Shown in pieces: positions 28,173 through 37,483 of a stretch of DNA of 64,000 bases. The translations under genes were made by a program, and so were the position numbers. Each line of letters starts with the position of its first letter. Positions within the stretch are counted from its first letter, which is position 1. The notes beneath the pieces were generated by a model. The model had not been told where the DNA came from and searched no databases. It saw only the letters and a program-made list of their open reading frames with translations. Source of the stretch: Roseovarius amoyensis (lineage in GTDB: Bacteria; Pseudomonadota; Alphaproteobacteria; Rhodobacterales; Rhodobacteraceae); assembly GCF_003260265.1 (NCBI RefSeq), contig NZ_QITQ01000013.1:29152-93151 (forward strand). Reading direction: 5' to 3'.

Positions 28173-28567
28173 GTTTTTTTGTGCAGACGCTCCAGCGCGC
28201 GCAGCAGGTCGTCCGTGAGTGCGGCGAAATCCCGCTCGGCGGTCACGCCGGGGCGGCCGATCAGCGCATAGTCCCAGCCGGGCCGTCCGTGCTCGGAAAG
28301 CACCAGGCGGGCCACCTCGCGCAGGCGCCGCTTGGCGCGGTTGCGCGCCACCGCGTTGCCGACCTTCTTGGAACAGGTGAACCCCACCCGGATCGTCGCA
28401 GAACCGTCATCGCGCGAGCGCCCCTGCACCAGCATGCCGGGCATCGCCTGCCGCCGGGCGCGGTTGAGCGCCAGAAAATCGGCCCGTTTGCGCAAATGCT
28501 CCAGACATGAGGAAACCGCCGGGGGCGATTTCCCCGCCTGTTTCGCGAGGGCCTCCGGCGGTGTCAT
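28169..28567 (-). CDS. rnpA: Ribonuclease P protein component
   Basis: Protein subunit of RNase P, which binds the catalytic RNA and helps remove 5' leaders from pre-tRNAs. The 132-residue product has the RNR motif [16 protein letters not shown] and [13 protein letters not shown] typical of the family. It has a family-like FLALNRARR segment near residue 32. I chose the ATG at 28567 ([12 protein letters not shown]); the open frame runs upstream through rpmH in another reading frame and is not coding. About 38 bases separate it from rpmH. Confidence 0.92.
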   Translation of the reverse strand: MTPPEALAKQAGKSPPAVSSCLEHLRKRADFLALNRARRQAMPGMLVQGRSRDDGSATIRVGFTCSKKVGNAVARNRAKRRLREVARLVLSEHGRPGWDYALIGRPGVTAERDFAALTDDLLRALERLHKKT

Positions 28568-28605
28568 TCGATCGTTCCCGCGTGTCCGGTTTCCCGGAAC
28601 GGAAA

Positions 28606-28740
28606 TCAGGCGCTCAGAACCTTGCGGCCGCGTGCGCGACGGGCGTTGAGAATCTTGCGCCCTGCCTTGGTTGCCATGCGCGCGCGGAACCCGTGCCGGT
28701 GCTTGCGAACCAGGTTCGAAGGTTGAAAGGTACGTTTCAT
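28606..28740 (-). CDS. rpmH: 50S ribosomal protein L34
   Basis: A 44-residue, highly basic ribosomal protein. The translation begins [20 protein letters not shown] and continues with the equally diagnostic [19 protein letters not shown], ending in KVLSA. Gene order rpmH-rnpA-yidD supports it. A strong vegetative promoter lies at 28823-28851 on the same strand. Confidence 0.97.
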   Translation of the reverse strand: MKRTFQPSNLVRKHRHGFRARMATKAGRKILNARRARGRKVLSA

Positions 28741-29057
28741 CGCTCAAGCTCTCCGGTCTTGCGGCCCGGCGCGCGAGTGATTGGGAATCGCACGCCCCGG
28801 CCGATAATGTCTCGAAGCCCGGTCTATAGATGCCGCGCGGGGGCAAGTCAAACGTCAAACCCGTGTTACGGCCCCGATCCGCGATGAATGCATCACGCGC
28901 TGGACGGTATCAGGCGCAAATGTTTCAAAACCGGACAGTTGCCCGCGCCTTAGGGCCGAAACCATGGCAGTTTCATCACCCCTCATCACCCCCACGTGAA
29001 ACCCCTAGCCCGGCACGCCCTGATCGCGCATTTAGGATGGGCGACAAAGTATATGAC
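28741..29057. other. Divergent intergenic region between rpmH and the TVP38-like gene
   Basis: No credible gene. It holds the rpmH promoter described separately and the leader of rpmH on the minus strand. Rightward it carries the leader of the next gene, whose promoter I could not place. The first 80 bases or so before 29058 are less GC-rich than the genes. Confidence 0.6.
28823..28851 (-). promoter_or_regulatory. Sigma-70-type promoter for rpmH-rnpA-yidD
   Basis: On the minus strand a -35 TTGACT (28851-28846) and a -10 TATAGA (28828-28823) are separated by exactly 17 bases, an ideal arrangement. It lies about 85 bases before the rpmH start and points at it. Confidence 0.75.
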
Positions 29058-29807
29058 ATGAATCCGGATCAAGACATGAACCACGCGAACGCAACACCCA
29101 GGGCACGGTATGCCCGCCACCTGCCGCTGGCGGTGATCGCCTGCGTGGCCATCGCAGGCGCGATTTTGCTGGGCGACATGGTCAGCTTTGACACCCTACG
29201 CACACACCGCGAGGCGCTGATGGCGTTTCGAGATGGCCATCTGGGCGTGCTCACGCTGGCCTTTGTCGTGGTCTATTTCGGTATCGTCGCCTTTTCACTG
29301 CCCGGCGGCGCCGTGGCCTCTGTCACCGGCGGGTTCCTGTTCGGGCTGATGCTGGGCACGCTGCTTAACCTCGCGGGGGCGTCGCTGGGCGCAATTGCCA
29401 TCTTTGCCGCCGCCCGCATGGGGCTGGGGCGAATGCTGGCCACGCGGATCGAGGCGTCGGACGGCACGCTCAAGCGCATCAAGGATGGTCTGCTCGAACA
29501 CGAGGTCAGCGTTCTGCTGCTGATGCGCCTCATCCCTATCGTGCCGTTCTTCGTGGCCAATCTGCTGCCCGCGCTGGTTGGGGTGCGGTTCTTCAACTAC
29601 GCATGGACCACGGTTCTGGGCATCGTTCCCGGCACGCTGGTCTATGCATGGGTTGGCGTCGGCCTGGGCGAGGTGTTCGATCGGGGTGAAGACCCCGATC
29701 TTTCCTTGCTGTGGGAGCCACAGATCATCGCCCCGATCCTGGGGCTTTGCGTGCTGGCCGCGTTGCCGATTCTGGTACGCAAGCTGCGCGCCAAAAAGGT
29801 CGCCTGA
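29058..29807 (+). CDS. TVP38/TMEM64 (SNARE-associated, DedA-like) membrane protein
   Basis: A 249-residue inner-membrane protein with about five hydrophobic stretches. The family core is visible as SLPGGAVASVTGGFLFGLM and as LLMRLIPIVPFFVANLLPAL, followed by FNYAWTTVLGIVPGTLVYA. Members are thought to act as scramblases or small-molecule carriers; related genes are often next to a mercuric-reductase-like flavoprotein, as here, only 2 bases downstream. The start is uncertain among ATGs at 29037, 29058 and 29076, and no ribosome site is clearly better. Confidence 0.82.
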   Translation: MNPDQDMNHANATPRARYARHLPLAVIACVAIAGAILLGDMVSFDTLRTHREALMAFRDGHLGVLTLAFVVVYFGIVAFSLPGGAVASVTGGFLFGLMLGTLLNLAGASLGAIAIFAAARMGLGRMLATRIEASDGTLKRIKDGLLEHEVSVLLLMRLIPIVPFFVANLLPALVGVRFFNYAWTTVLGIVPGTLVYAWVGVGLGEVFDRGEDPDLSLLWEPQIIAPILGLCVLAALPILVRKLRAKKVA

Positions 29808-29809
29808 AC

Positions 29810-31228
29810 ATGGAAAGACTGAAAACCGACCTGCTGGTCATCGGCGCCGGCTCCGGCGGGCTGTCGGTTGCGGCGGGCGCGGTGCAGATGGGCGCACGGG
29901 TAGTGCTGCTTGAGGGCGGCAGGATGGGGGGCGATTGCCTCAATTACGGCTGCGTGCCCTCCAAGGCGCTGCTGGCGGCGGCGCATGCTGCCCACGCCCA
30001 CACCCACGCCGCCCGTTTCGGCCTGACCGCCACAGCGCCAAAGGTGGATTTCGCGGCCGTCAAGGACCACGTCGCCGGCGTGGTGGCCCAGATCGCGCCC
30101 CATGACAGCGAAGAACGTTTTGCAGGGCTGGGCGTGCGGGTGATCCGCGAATATGGCCGCTTCGTCTCAAACACCGAGGTCGAGGCCGGCCAATATCGCA
30201 TCACCGCCCGGCGTATCGTCATCGCCACCGGCTCGTCACCACTGATCCCGCCGATACCGGGGCTGGACACGGTACCCTTCCTGACCAACGAAACCCTGTT
30301 CGACCTGCGCGAGCGCCCCGAACACCTGCTGATCATCGGCGGCGGGCCCATCGGCATCGAGATGGCGCAGGCCCACAGGCGGCTGGGCTGCCGGGTGACG
30401 GTGATCGAGGGCGCGCGCGCCCTCGGCCAGGATGACCCGGAGATGGCCGCCGTGGTGCTGAAACGTCTGCGCAATGAGGGTGTCGAGATTGTCGAAGAGG
30501 CCCCGGCGGCGCAGGTCAGCGGCACCCCCGGCGCCATCAAGATCGATACCAAGGACGGGCGCAGCTTTGCTGGCACGCATCTGCTGGTCGCGGTGGGGCG
30601 GCGGGCCAATACCGACAAGCTGAACCTCGACGCCGCCGAGATAGAAACCACGAAAACCGGCATCCGGGTCGATGCCGGAATGCGCACCACCAACCGGCGG
30701 GTCTATGCCATCGGCGATGTCGCCGGGGGCGCGCAGTTCACCCACCTGGCCGGCTATCAGGCCGGGGTGATCCTGCGCCCGATGCTGTTCGGCCTGCCGG
30801 CAAAGACCAGCGGCGATCACATCCCCCGCGTTACCTATACCGACCCCGAACTGGCGCAGGTCGGCCTGACCGAACAGCAGGCGCGCGCCCGGTACGGCGA
30901 CCGGCTGGAGGTGGTGCGCGTCGACCTCTCCGCCATCGACCGCGCCGTGGCCACGCATGAAACCGACGGATTCATCAAGGTGATGGTGGTGCGCGGCCGC
31001 CCGGTCGGGGCCTCGATCGTGGGTGCAGGCGCGGGCGAACAGATCGCGCTTTGGGCGCTGGCGATCGCGGCTGGACTGAAAATGCGTCACGTCGCCGGGA
31101 TGGTCGCGCCCTACCCCACGGTCGGAGAAATTGGCAAACGTGCAGCAGGGGCCTATTTCTCGCCACGTCTGTTTGATAATCCTAGAGTCAGAAAAATCGT
31201 GGGGCTGGTGCAACGCTGGCTTCCGTAA
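29810..31228 (+). CDS. FAD-dependent pyridine nucleotide-disulfide oxidoreductase (MerA/Lpd-like)
   Basis: A 472-residue flavoprotein of the dihydrolipoamide dehydrogenase/mercuric reductase family. The FAD loop is VIGAGSGGLSVAAGA (10-24), the redox disulfide GGDCLNYGCVPSK (C43, C48), the NAD loop LIIGGGPIGIEMA and the second FAD motif RVYAIGDVAGG. The C-terminal dimerisation domain lacks the vicinal cysteines of true MerA, and there is no N-terminal metal-binding domain, so mercury reduction is not supported. It is cotranscribed with the TVP38-like gene. Substrate unknown. Confidence 0.87.
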   Translation: MERLKTDLLVIGAGSGGLSVAAGAVQMGARVVLLEGGRMGGDCLNYGCVPSKALLAAAHAAHAHTHAARFGLTATAPKVDFAAVKDHVAGVVAQIAPHDSEERFAGLGVRVIREYGRFVSNTEVEAGQYRITARRIVIATGSSPLIPPIPGLDTVPFLTNETLFDLRERPEHLLIIGGGPIGIEMAQAHRRLGCRVTVIEGARALGQDDPEMAAVVLKRLRNEGVEIVEEAPAAQVSGTPGAIKIDTKDGRSFAGTHLLVAVGRRANTDKLNLDAAEIETTKTGIRVDAGMRTTNRRVYAIGDVAGGAQFTHLAGYQAGVILRPMLFGLPAKTSGDHIPRVTYTDPELAQVGLTEQQARARYGDRLEVVRVDLSAIDRAVATHETDGFIKVMVVRGRPVGASIVGAGAGEQIALWALAIAAGLKMRHVAGMVAPYPTVGEIGKRAAGAYFSPRLFDNPRVRKIVGLVQRWLP

Positions 31229-31239
31229 GTGGGCGGCGA

Positions 31240-32625
31240 ATGCGGTTTCTGAAATCTTTATCGGGACGGTTTCTGGTTCTGACGGCGGTTTTCGTGATGC
31301 TGGCCGAGGTGCTGATCTTTGTCCCCTCGGTCGCGCGTTTTCGCGAAGACTTCCTGATGTCGCGCCTCGAACGCGCGCAGATCGCGGCACTGGCGCTGCT
31401 GGCGAACGAGGATATCAGCGCCGAGCTGCAAGAGGAACTGCTGCTCAATGCCGGGGTCTTCAACATCGTGCTGCGGCGCGATGCGGCGCGCCAGCTGGTG
31501 CTGTCCTCGCCCCTGCCCCAGCCGGTCAGCGCCACCTTCGATCTGCGCAATGCCTCGGCGCTGGTGCTGATCCGCGACGCGCTGGCGCGCCTGACCGACC
31601 CCGAACCGCAGGTGATCCGCGTGATCGGCGTGCCCTCGCGCATGGCCGGGCTGCTGATCGAGATCACGCTGGAAACCGAACCGCTGCGCATGGCGATGCT
31701 GGATTACGGGTTTCGCATCCTGATGCTGTCGCTGGTGATTTCGGTAATCACCGCAGGGCTGCTGTATCTCGCGGTGCGCGCCCTGCTGGTGCGCCCGATC
31801 AGCCGCGTGGTCGGGCACATGCAATCCTATGCCGCCGCCCCCGAGGATGCGCGCCGGGTGATCGTGCCCTCGGCCGGCGTGACCGAACTGCGCGAGGCCG
31901 AAGAGGCGCTGAAATCGCTGCAGACCCAGTTGACCGGGGCGCTGAAACAACGCGAAAGGCTGGCCCAGCTTGGCGGCGCGGTGGCCAGGGTCAGCCATGA
32001 TCTGCGCAACATCCTGACCACGGCGCAGCTTTTCACCGACCGGATCGAGACCAGCGACGACCCCAAGGTCCAACGCATGGCGCCCAAGCTGGTGGGTTCG
32101 ATCAGCCGCGCGGTGCATCTGTGCGAAAGCACGCTGGCCTTCGGCCGGGCCGAGGAACCGGCTGCAAGGCTGGAACGCTTTGCTCTCGCCCCGTTGGTCG
32201 AAGAGGTGATCGAGAGCGAACGCATGGCAATCGAGGCCGAAGCCGATATCCAATTCGCCAGCGACATCCCCGATGGCCAGAACGTCCGCGCCGACCGCGA
32301 ACAGCTATACCGGGTGCTGACCAACCTCTTGCGCAACGCCCGCCAGGCCATCGCCGACGCCGGCAAGAGCGGCGCCATCGACGTCAGCGCGCGGGAATCG
32401 AACGGTACCTGCATCATCACCGTCGCCGACACCGGCCCCGGCCTGCCGCCCAAGGCGCGCGAGAACCTCTTTCGCCCGTTCCAGGGCGCGGCCAGCCGCG
32501 GCGGCAGCGGGTTGGGCCTGTCGATCGCCCAAGAACTGGTGCGCGGCCACGGCGGCGACCTGACGCTGGAGCGCAGCAACGCCACCGGCACCGTGTTCTC
32601 GATCTGTCTGCCCGCCGGAGAGTGA
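31240..32625 (+). CDS. Sensor histidine kinase (unpaired)
   Basis: A 461-residue membrane kinase. An N-terminal helix (residues 9-29), a periplasmic region of about 130 residues and a second helix (MLSLVISVITAGLLYLAVRA) are followed by a HAMP-like linker. The dimerisation/phosphoacceptor helix is ARVSHDLRNILTTAQL with the histidine near residue 252. The HATPase_c domain shows LTNLLRNARQAI, ADTGPGLP and GGSGLGLSIAQEL. It starts 11 bases after the flavoprotein gene, so it may be cotranscribed. No response regulator is adjacent, which is unusual. Confidence 0.87.
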   Translation: MRFLKSLSGRFLVLTAVFVMLAEVLIFVPSVARFREDFLMSRLERAQIAALALLANEDISAELQEELLLNAGVFNIVLRRDAARQLVLSSPLPQPVSATFDLRNASALVLIRDALARLTDPEPQVIRVIGVPSRMAGLLIEITLETEPLRMAMLDYGFRILMLSLVISVITAGLLYLAVRALLVRPISRVVGHMQSYAAAPEDARRVIVPSAGVTELREAEEALKSLQTQLTGALKQRERLAQLGGAVARVSHDLRNILTTAQLFTDRIETSDDPKVQRMAPKLVGSISRAVHLCESTLAFGRAEEPAARLERFALAPLVEEVIESERMAIEAEADIQFASDIPDGQNVRADREQLYRVLTNLLRNARQAIADAGKSGAIDVSARESNGTCIITVADTGPGLPPKARENLFRPFQGAASRGGSGLGLSIAQELVRGHGGDLTLERSNATGTVFSICLPAGE

Positions 32626-32644
32626 CAAATTAACGAAACCCCTC

Positions 32645-32673
32645 TTGCATCGCCCGACATCCGAGTCTAGATG
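32645..32673 (+). promoter_or_regulatory. Promoter for tRNA-Arg
   Basis: A -35 TTGCAT (32645-32650) and -10 TAGATG (32668-32673) are separated by 17 bases and end 11 bases before the tRNA gene begins. Confidence 0.6.
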
Positions 32674-32684
32674 ATCGGCCTCAC

Positions 32685-32761
32685 GGACCGATAGCTCAGC
32701 TGGATAGAGTACCTGACTACGAATCAGGGGGTCGGGGGTTCGAATCCTCCTCGGTCCGCCA
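32685..32761 (+). tRNA. tRNA-Arg (ACG)
   Basis: The acceptor GGACCGA pairs with TCGGTCC, with G73 and encoded CCA. The anticodon ACG is at 32719-32721, where A34 is expected to be deaminated to inosine to read CGU, CGC and CGA. The D and T arms (GGGGG-TTCGAAT-CCTCC) are regular. The 287 bases between it and the next gene hold no convincing ORF. Confidence 0.95.
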
Positions 32762-33048
32762 CCACCCAACGGGGCGGAATAAAGTTCATCCAGTAGAATC
32801 AGGCAGTACAGGCGTTGCGGCGCTATCCGCTGGTCCTGCCCCTTTATCCCGCCGCACATCTTGCCACACATTCATGGGTGTTTTCGGGCTATGGAATGCC
32901 GTGCGAAACCGGGCGGAGGATGACCCCACCCATCGGAAAACCCACGAGAAGACATAGGCTCTTCGCATGGCCCCTGCCACATTCTTGAATGACACCTCTC
33001 GCACCGGATCATGCCATATTGGCCCGGTGACCGATTCAGGAGGGCAAC

Positions 33049-34194
33049 ATGGCGGATTTGTCGGGGCTGTTCGTAGTCTCCATAGAACAGGCGGTGGCGG
33101 CTCCCTATCTCTCGTCCCGGCTGGCCGAAGCCGGTGCGCGCGTGATCAAGGTCGAGCGTCCCGAGGGGGACTTTGCGCGCGGTTACGATCAACTCGTACA
33201 CGGCGAAAGTGCCTATTTCGTCTGGCTCAATCGGGGAAAGGAAAGCGTTCGCCTCGACCTGCGCACCCCCGAGGACAAGGCGCTGTTGTCCAGGCTGATC
33301 GCCCGTGCCGATGTGTTCATTCAAAACCTCGCGCCCGGCGCCATCGACCGGCTGGGGTTCGCGCCGGATCGGCTCAGGGCAGAAAACCCGCGGCTGATCA
33401 CGGTTTCGATCAGCGGCTATGGCGAAGACGGGCCAATGGCGGATCGCAAGGCCTATGACCTGCTTGTGCAGGCGGAAAGCGGCCTGTCCGCGATTACCGG
33501 AAACGAAGCCGGTCCGGCGCGGGTCGGTGTGTCCGTCTGTGACATTGCTTGCGGCATGACCGCCTATCAGTCGGTGCTGGAGGCGCTTGTCGCGCGCAGC
33601 ACGACCGGACGTGGCCGACATCTTTCCGTCAGCCTGTTTCACGCGCTCGCCGACTGGATGAACGTGCCCTACCTGCAATACGCCTATGGCGGCAAGATAC
33701 CGGAACGCGCCGGGCTGTCGCATCCCACCATCGCGCCCTATGGCGTCTTTTCCTGTGCCGACGGCGGCGAAATCCTGCTGGCCATCCAGAACGAACGCGA
33801 ATGGGCGCGGCTTTGCGCTGACGTTCTGGGCGATGCGGGCCTTGCCACGGATCCGCGGTTTTCCTCGAACGCCCGGCGGGTCGAAAACCGACAGGCGCTT
33901 GACACGCTGGTCTCTGCGGCTCTGGCCCGGCACGACCGGTCCGAGGTGGCGCGCCTGCTTACCGAGGCGGCAATCGCCTTTGGCCAGGTGTCGACGATGG
34001 CCGATCTGGCGGCGCATCCGCAAAACCGGTTTGTCGAGGTCGAAACCCCGACCGGCCCGGTGCGGCTGCTCGCGCCCGGCACGCGGATCGACGGGACAAC
34101 CCGCACCTTCGGCCCGGTCCCTGCCCTGGGCGAACACACCGATGCCGTCCGGAGGGAGTTTTCCCAGACCGAAGAAGAAACACCCAAAGATTAA
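33049..34194 (+). CDS. CaiB/BaiF family (class III) CoA-transferase
   Basis: A 381-residue CoA-transferase of the formyl-CoA transferase/CaiB family, which moves CoA between carboxylic acids. The N-terminal CoA-binding segment (AGARVIKVERPEGDFAR) and the central AYDLLVQAESGLSAITG are clear, with RPGEGRG-like RHLSVSLFHALADWM further on. Together with the acyl-CoA dehydrogenase and the MaoC-type hydratase that follow, it should activate a carboxylic acid for CoA-bound oxidation or hydration. The substrate is unknown; mesaconate, itaconate or another C4-C6 diacid are guesses from the set of genes. Confidence 0.87.
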   Translation: MADLSGLFVVSIEQAVAAPYLSSRLAEAGARVIKVERPEGDFARGYDQLVHGESAYFVWLNRGKESVRLDLRTPEDKALLSRLIARADVFIQNLAPGAIDRLGFAPDRLRAENPRLITVSISGYGEDGPMADRKAYDLLVQAESGLSAITGNEAGPARVGVSVCDIACGMTAYQSVLEALVARSTTGRGRHLSVSLFHALADWMNVPYLQYAYGGKIPERAGLSHPTIAPYGVFSCADGGEILLAIQNEREWARLCADVLGDAGLATDPRFSSNARRVENRQALDTLVSAALARHDRSEVARLLTEAAIAFGQVSTMADLAAHPQNRFVEVETPTGPVRLLAPGTRIDGTTRTFGPVPALGEHTDAVRREFSQTEEETPKD

Positions 34195-34218
34195 CCCTTA
34201 CACAAGAGAGACATATCC

Positions 34219-35388
34219 GTGACCCTGCCCACAAGTGCCTCGACCGACCACGACGACCTGCGCCAGGCCCTGCGCGCGCTCTGCGCCGGTTTCGGGCCCG
34301 AATATCACCGAACCCAGGCACAGAACGGCACCTATCCTGTCGAGTTCATCGATGCGCTGACCCATGACGGGTGGCTCGCGGCGATGATCCCCGAAAGCTA
34401 TGGCGGGGCAGGACTTGGGCTGGCAGAAGCGTCGATCGTCATGGAAGAGATCAACCGCAGCGGCGGGAACGCGGGCCATTGTCATGGCCAGATGTACAAC
34501 ATGGGCACGCTGCTGCGCCACGGCTCGGACGCGCAAAAGGAACGGTATCTGCCGGGCATCGCGTCGGGCGAATTGCGGCTTCAATCCATGGCGGTGACGG
34601 AACCCACGACCGGGACCGATACCACCAAAATCAAGACGACGGCGCGCCGGAATGGCGACCGCTATGTCGTCAACGGGCAAAAGGTCTGGATCAGCCGGCT
34701 GGAACATTCCGACCTGATGATCCTGCTCGCCCGGACGACGCCTCTCGACCAGGTCAAGAAGAAGTCGCGCGGAATGAGCATCTTCATCGTCGATCTGGCC
34801 GATGCCTTGGGTCACGGGATGACGATCCAGCCGATCCGCAACATGGTCGGGCACGAAACCCACGAGGTGTTCTTTGACAACCTCGAAATCCCCGCCGAGA
34901 ACCTCATCGGCGAGGAAGGCATGGGGTTTCGCTATATCCTCGACGGCCTGAACGCCGAGCGCACGCTTATCGCGGCCGAATGCATCGGCGACGGGTACTG
35001 GTTCCTTGAACGTGCGGTGGACTATGCTGGCGAACGCGTGGTTTTCGACCGCCCCATCGGCCAGAATCAGGGCGTCTCGTTTCCGCTCGCCCAAGCCTAT
35101 GTGGATGTCGAGGCAGCCAACCTGATGCGGTTCGAGGCCTGCCGCCGGTTCGACGCGCAAGAAGACTGCGGCGCGCAGGCGAACATGGCGAAACTGCTGG
35201 CGGCTGACGCGTCATGGAAGGCGGCGAATGCCTGTCTGCAGACACATGGTGGTTTCGGATTCGCCGAGGAATACGACATAGAGCGCAAATTCCGCGAAAC
35301 CCGGCTGTATCAGGTCGCGCCGATCTCGACCAACCTGATCCTGAGCTACGTGGCCGAGCATGTGCTTGGACTGCCACGTTCGTTCTGA
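34219..35388 (+). CDS. Acyl-CoA dehydrogenase family protein
   Basis: A 389-residue flavoprotein expected to introduce an alpha,beta double bond in an acyl-CoA. Visible features are SYGGAGLGLAEASIVMEEI, the substrate/FAD region AVTEPTTGTDTTKIKT and the C-terminal QTHGGFGFAEEYDIERKFR. The common C-terminal catalytic Glu motif (YEGT) is replaced by YQVAPIST, so the base must lie elsewhere, as in isovaleryl-CoA-type enzymes, or the chemistry differs. Start is a GTG at 34219 after AAGAGAG. It follows the CoA-transferase by 24 bases and precedes the hydratase in one operon. Confidence 0.87.
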   Translation: MTLPTSASTDHDDLRQALRALCAGFGPEYHRTQAQNGTYPVEFIDALTHDGWLAAMIPESYGGAGLGLAEASIVMEEINRSGGNAGHCHGQMYNMGTLLRHGSDAQKERYLPGIASGELRLQSMAVTEPTTGTDTTKIKTTARRNGDRYVVNGQKVWISRLEHSDLMILLARTTPLDQVKKKSRGMSIFIVDLADALGHGMTIQPIRNMVGHETHEVFFDNLEIPAENLIGEEGMGFRYILDGLNAERTLIAAECIGDGYWFLERAVDYAGERVVFDRPIGQNQGVSFPLAQAYVDVEAANLMRFEACRRFDAQEDCGAQANMAKLLAADASWKAANACLQTHGGFGFAEEYDIERKFRETRLYQVAPISTNLILSYVAEHVLGLPRSF

Positions 35389-35535
35389 TCCGTGTCCGGC
35401 CTGATTGTCCATCTGTCGGCCCATGTGTCATGTACCCTCAGCCCCGGGGGCGATCAGGCGAACAACCTTGAGGTTCTCGGTGGTTTTCACGGCCCTAATC
35501 GCCTTTGATACCGCCGCAATGTGGGAGAGATTGTG

Positions 35536-36354
35536 ATGAATAACGAGGATTGGATCGGACGCGTCAGCACAGCGACAGACGTAATGACGCCCAGGCTTGT
35601 CGCCCAGTTTCGCGCGACGCTTGGTCAGTTCGCCCACAAGGAAATGCCCGGCCTGCAGTGGCTTGTCTCCCCCGAAACCCGGCCATACGAAGACCTGGGG
35701 CGCGATGGCCATCCCCGCCCAGGTCTTGTCCTGCCCGACCTCGGCTTGCCGCGCCGGATGTGGGCCGGGGGCCAGGTCGTCTGGCATGGCCCGCTGGCCG
35801 AGGGCGACACCGTCACGCGGACGACCACCGTCGCGGACATTACCTACAAGACCGGCCGCAGCGGGCGGCTTGGGTTTCTCACGCTCGATCATAGCTACAG
35901 CGTCGCGGGCGAAAGCCGCATCGAGGAACGGCAGGATATCGTCTACCGCGACGATCCCGATGCAGATACCAAGCCGCCCGCGCCGCCGGCTGCAGACGAC
36001 TGGCCTGACGCCACGGGGCAGGATGTCTCGCCCAGCCCGACCATGCTGTTTCGCTATTCCGCGATGACCTTCAACGGGCACCGCATTCATTATGATGCGG
36101 ACTATGCGCGCGAGGTCGAAGGCTATGCCGGGCTGGTTGTTCATGGGCCGATGCAGGCAACGTGGATGCACACCCTGGCAGCGCAGATTGCAGGCACCGT
36201 GCCGCGCCGGTTCTCTTACCGGGGGCTGTCGCCCTTGACCTTGCCCAACACGGCCCGCGTCGAAGCGCGTGAAACCGAACCCGGGACATTGGCGCTCCGC
36301 GTTCTCGACGTGGTGCAAGACATCGTCACGATGAAGGCGGAGGCCGTGTTCTAG
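35536..36354 (+). CDS. MaoC-like/FAS1-type dehydratase (mesaconyl-C4-CoA hydratase-like)
   Basis: A 272-residue double hot-dog protein. The N-terminal half has WAGGQVVWHGPLAEGDTVT. The C-terminal half has the MaoC-type active-site pattern LFRYSAMTFNGHRIHYD followed by GYAGLVVHGPM, with candidate catalytic His and Asp. This resembles mesaconyl-C4-CoA hydratase and the HTD2 family. Start is ATG 35536 with GGGAGAG upstream. The 147 bases between it and the dehydrogenase gene leave room for a separate promoter, though the three genes fit one pathway. Confidence 0.8.
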   Translation: MNNEDWIGRVSTATDVMTPRLVAQFRATLGQFAHKEMPGLQWLVSPETRPYEDLGRDGHPRPGLVLPDLGLPRRMWAGGQVVWHGPLAEGDTVTRTTTVADITYKTGRSGRLGFLTLDHSYSVAGESRIEERQDIVYRDDPDADTKPPAPPAADDWPDATGQDVSPSPTMLFRYSAMTFNGHRIHYDADYAREVEGYAGLVVHGPMQATWMHTLAAQIAGTVPRRFSYRGLSPLTLPNTARVEARETEPGTLALRVLDVVQDIVTMKAEAVF

Positions 36355-36375
36355 TCTTGGACGTCCTGCGCACCG

Positions 36376-37320
36376 TCATTCGGGCGTCCAGACCAGTTCC
36401 CCTTCCCAGATACCGCGCTTCACCATCTCGGCCGCGACATTCAGCGTCAGTTGTTCGACCGCCGTACAAGCGCGCGTCGGGGTGCGCGAGGGGTTCTTTA
36501 CCAGATACACCGGGCGCGAGATCGTCGGCTCGCCGATCGGCGCCCTGAGCAGCTTGCCCTCGGTCACGAAGTCATGGCACGCCGCCGGGGCGAAGATGGA
36601 AAAACCCGACCCGCGCGCGACCAGTTCCTTTATCTGCGTCATCGCGTCGAGTTCGGTCACGACGTTCAGGTCCACGCCGTTTTCGGCGGCCGCCGCTTCG
36701 ACAATCCGGCGAAGCCCGTGCGGTTCGCCCGGCAGGATCATCTCCAGCCCCTGCAGCGTCTTCAGCGGCACCGGCGTGCCCGGCGGGGTCTGCAACGGCC
36801 ACGCATCGGGCGCCGAAAAGAAGTAGAGATGTTCATTCAGGACATGTGTCGCCTCGAAATGCTCGACCCCCTTGAGATCATAGAGAAATCCGATCTCGAC
36901 GGTTTCATCATCGATCCAGGTCTTGATAAAGCCGCTCATCGTTTCGCTTACCCGCAGGCGAACCTGCTCAAGCTCGAACCTGACGGTTTCGGCAAGCGGA
37001 ACCGACATGACCATGGACACCGAAGGCGGCATTCCGAAATGCACCTTCCCGATGATCTGCTGGCCCATATCGCGCACTTCGTCCATGCAGGTCCGGAGCG
37101 CCTCGCAAATCTTGCGGGCATGGCCGAGCAGCAGTTCGCCCTCTGCCGTCAGCGTGGACCCGCGCGGCGATCGCACGACGAGCTTGGCCTGCAACTCCTC
37201 CTCCATGTTGACAAGGTGTTGCGAAAGCGAAGGCTGCGCGATGTTCAGTCTGTGGGCCGCTGCGGACAAAGAGCCAGCCTCTGAAATCGCTATGAAATAG
37301 CGCAGCTGACGTATGTCCAT
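36376..37320 (-). CDS. LysR-family transcriptional regulator
   Basis: A 314-residue LTTR. The winged HTH is MDIRQLRYFIAISEAGSLSA through HLNIAQPSLSQHL-like residues 23-37, with a linker helix and an effector-binding domain. The start is ATG 37320 (MDIRQL); the ATG at 37344 eight codons upstream is less typical. It is convergent with the CoA-transferase operon, 21 bases from the hydratase stop, so it does not share the usual divergent operator with that operon. A role in controlling it is possible but not shown. Confidence 0.88.
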   Translation of the reverse strand: MDIRQLRYFIAISEAGSLSAAAHRLNIAQPSLSQHLVNMEEELQAKLVVRSPRGSTLTAEGELLLGHARKICEALRTCMDEVRDMGQQIIGKVHFGMPPSVSMVMSVPLAETVRFELEQVRLRVSETMSGFIKTWIDDETVEIGFLYDLKGVEHFEATHVLNEHLYFFSAPDAWPLQTPPGTPVPLKTLQGLEMILPGEPHGLRRIVEAAAAENGVDLNVVTELDAMTQIKELVARGSGFSIFAPAACHDFVTEGKLLRAPIGEPTISRPVYLVKNPSRTPTRACTAVEQLTLNVAAEMVKRGIWEGELVWTPE

Positions 37321-37483
37321 GGGGCTCTTCCTCGCACGCGGCAAAGGGCAAGAATAATTCGCCCGCCGCCCCGGGTCAAACCTGCCTCAGCCCGGCGTAA
37401 ACGGGTTTGCGGCACCGCGGCGGCAGCCCATTCCGACCGCCTTCTTTTCAAGACAATGGTGGGCCGCCCTGCCCGCCGCGCCC

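Noticed and set aside
29810..31228. Mercuric reductase
   Set aside because: The C-terminal vicinal cysteines and N-terminal metal-binding domain of MerA are absent, and there are no other mer genes.
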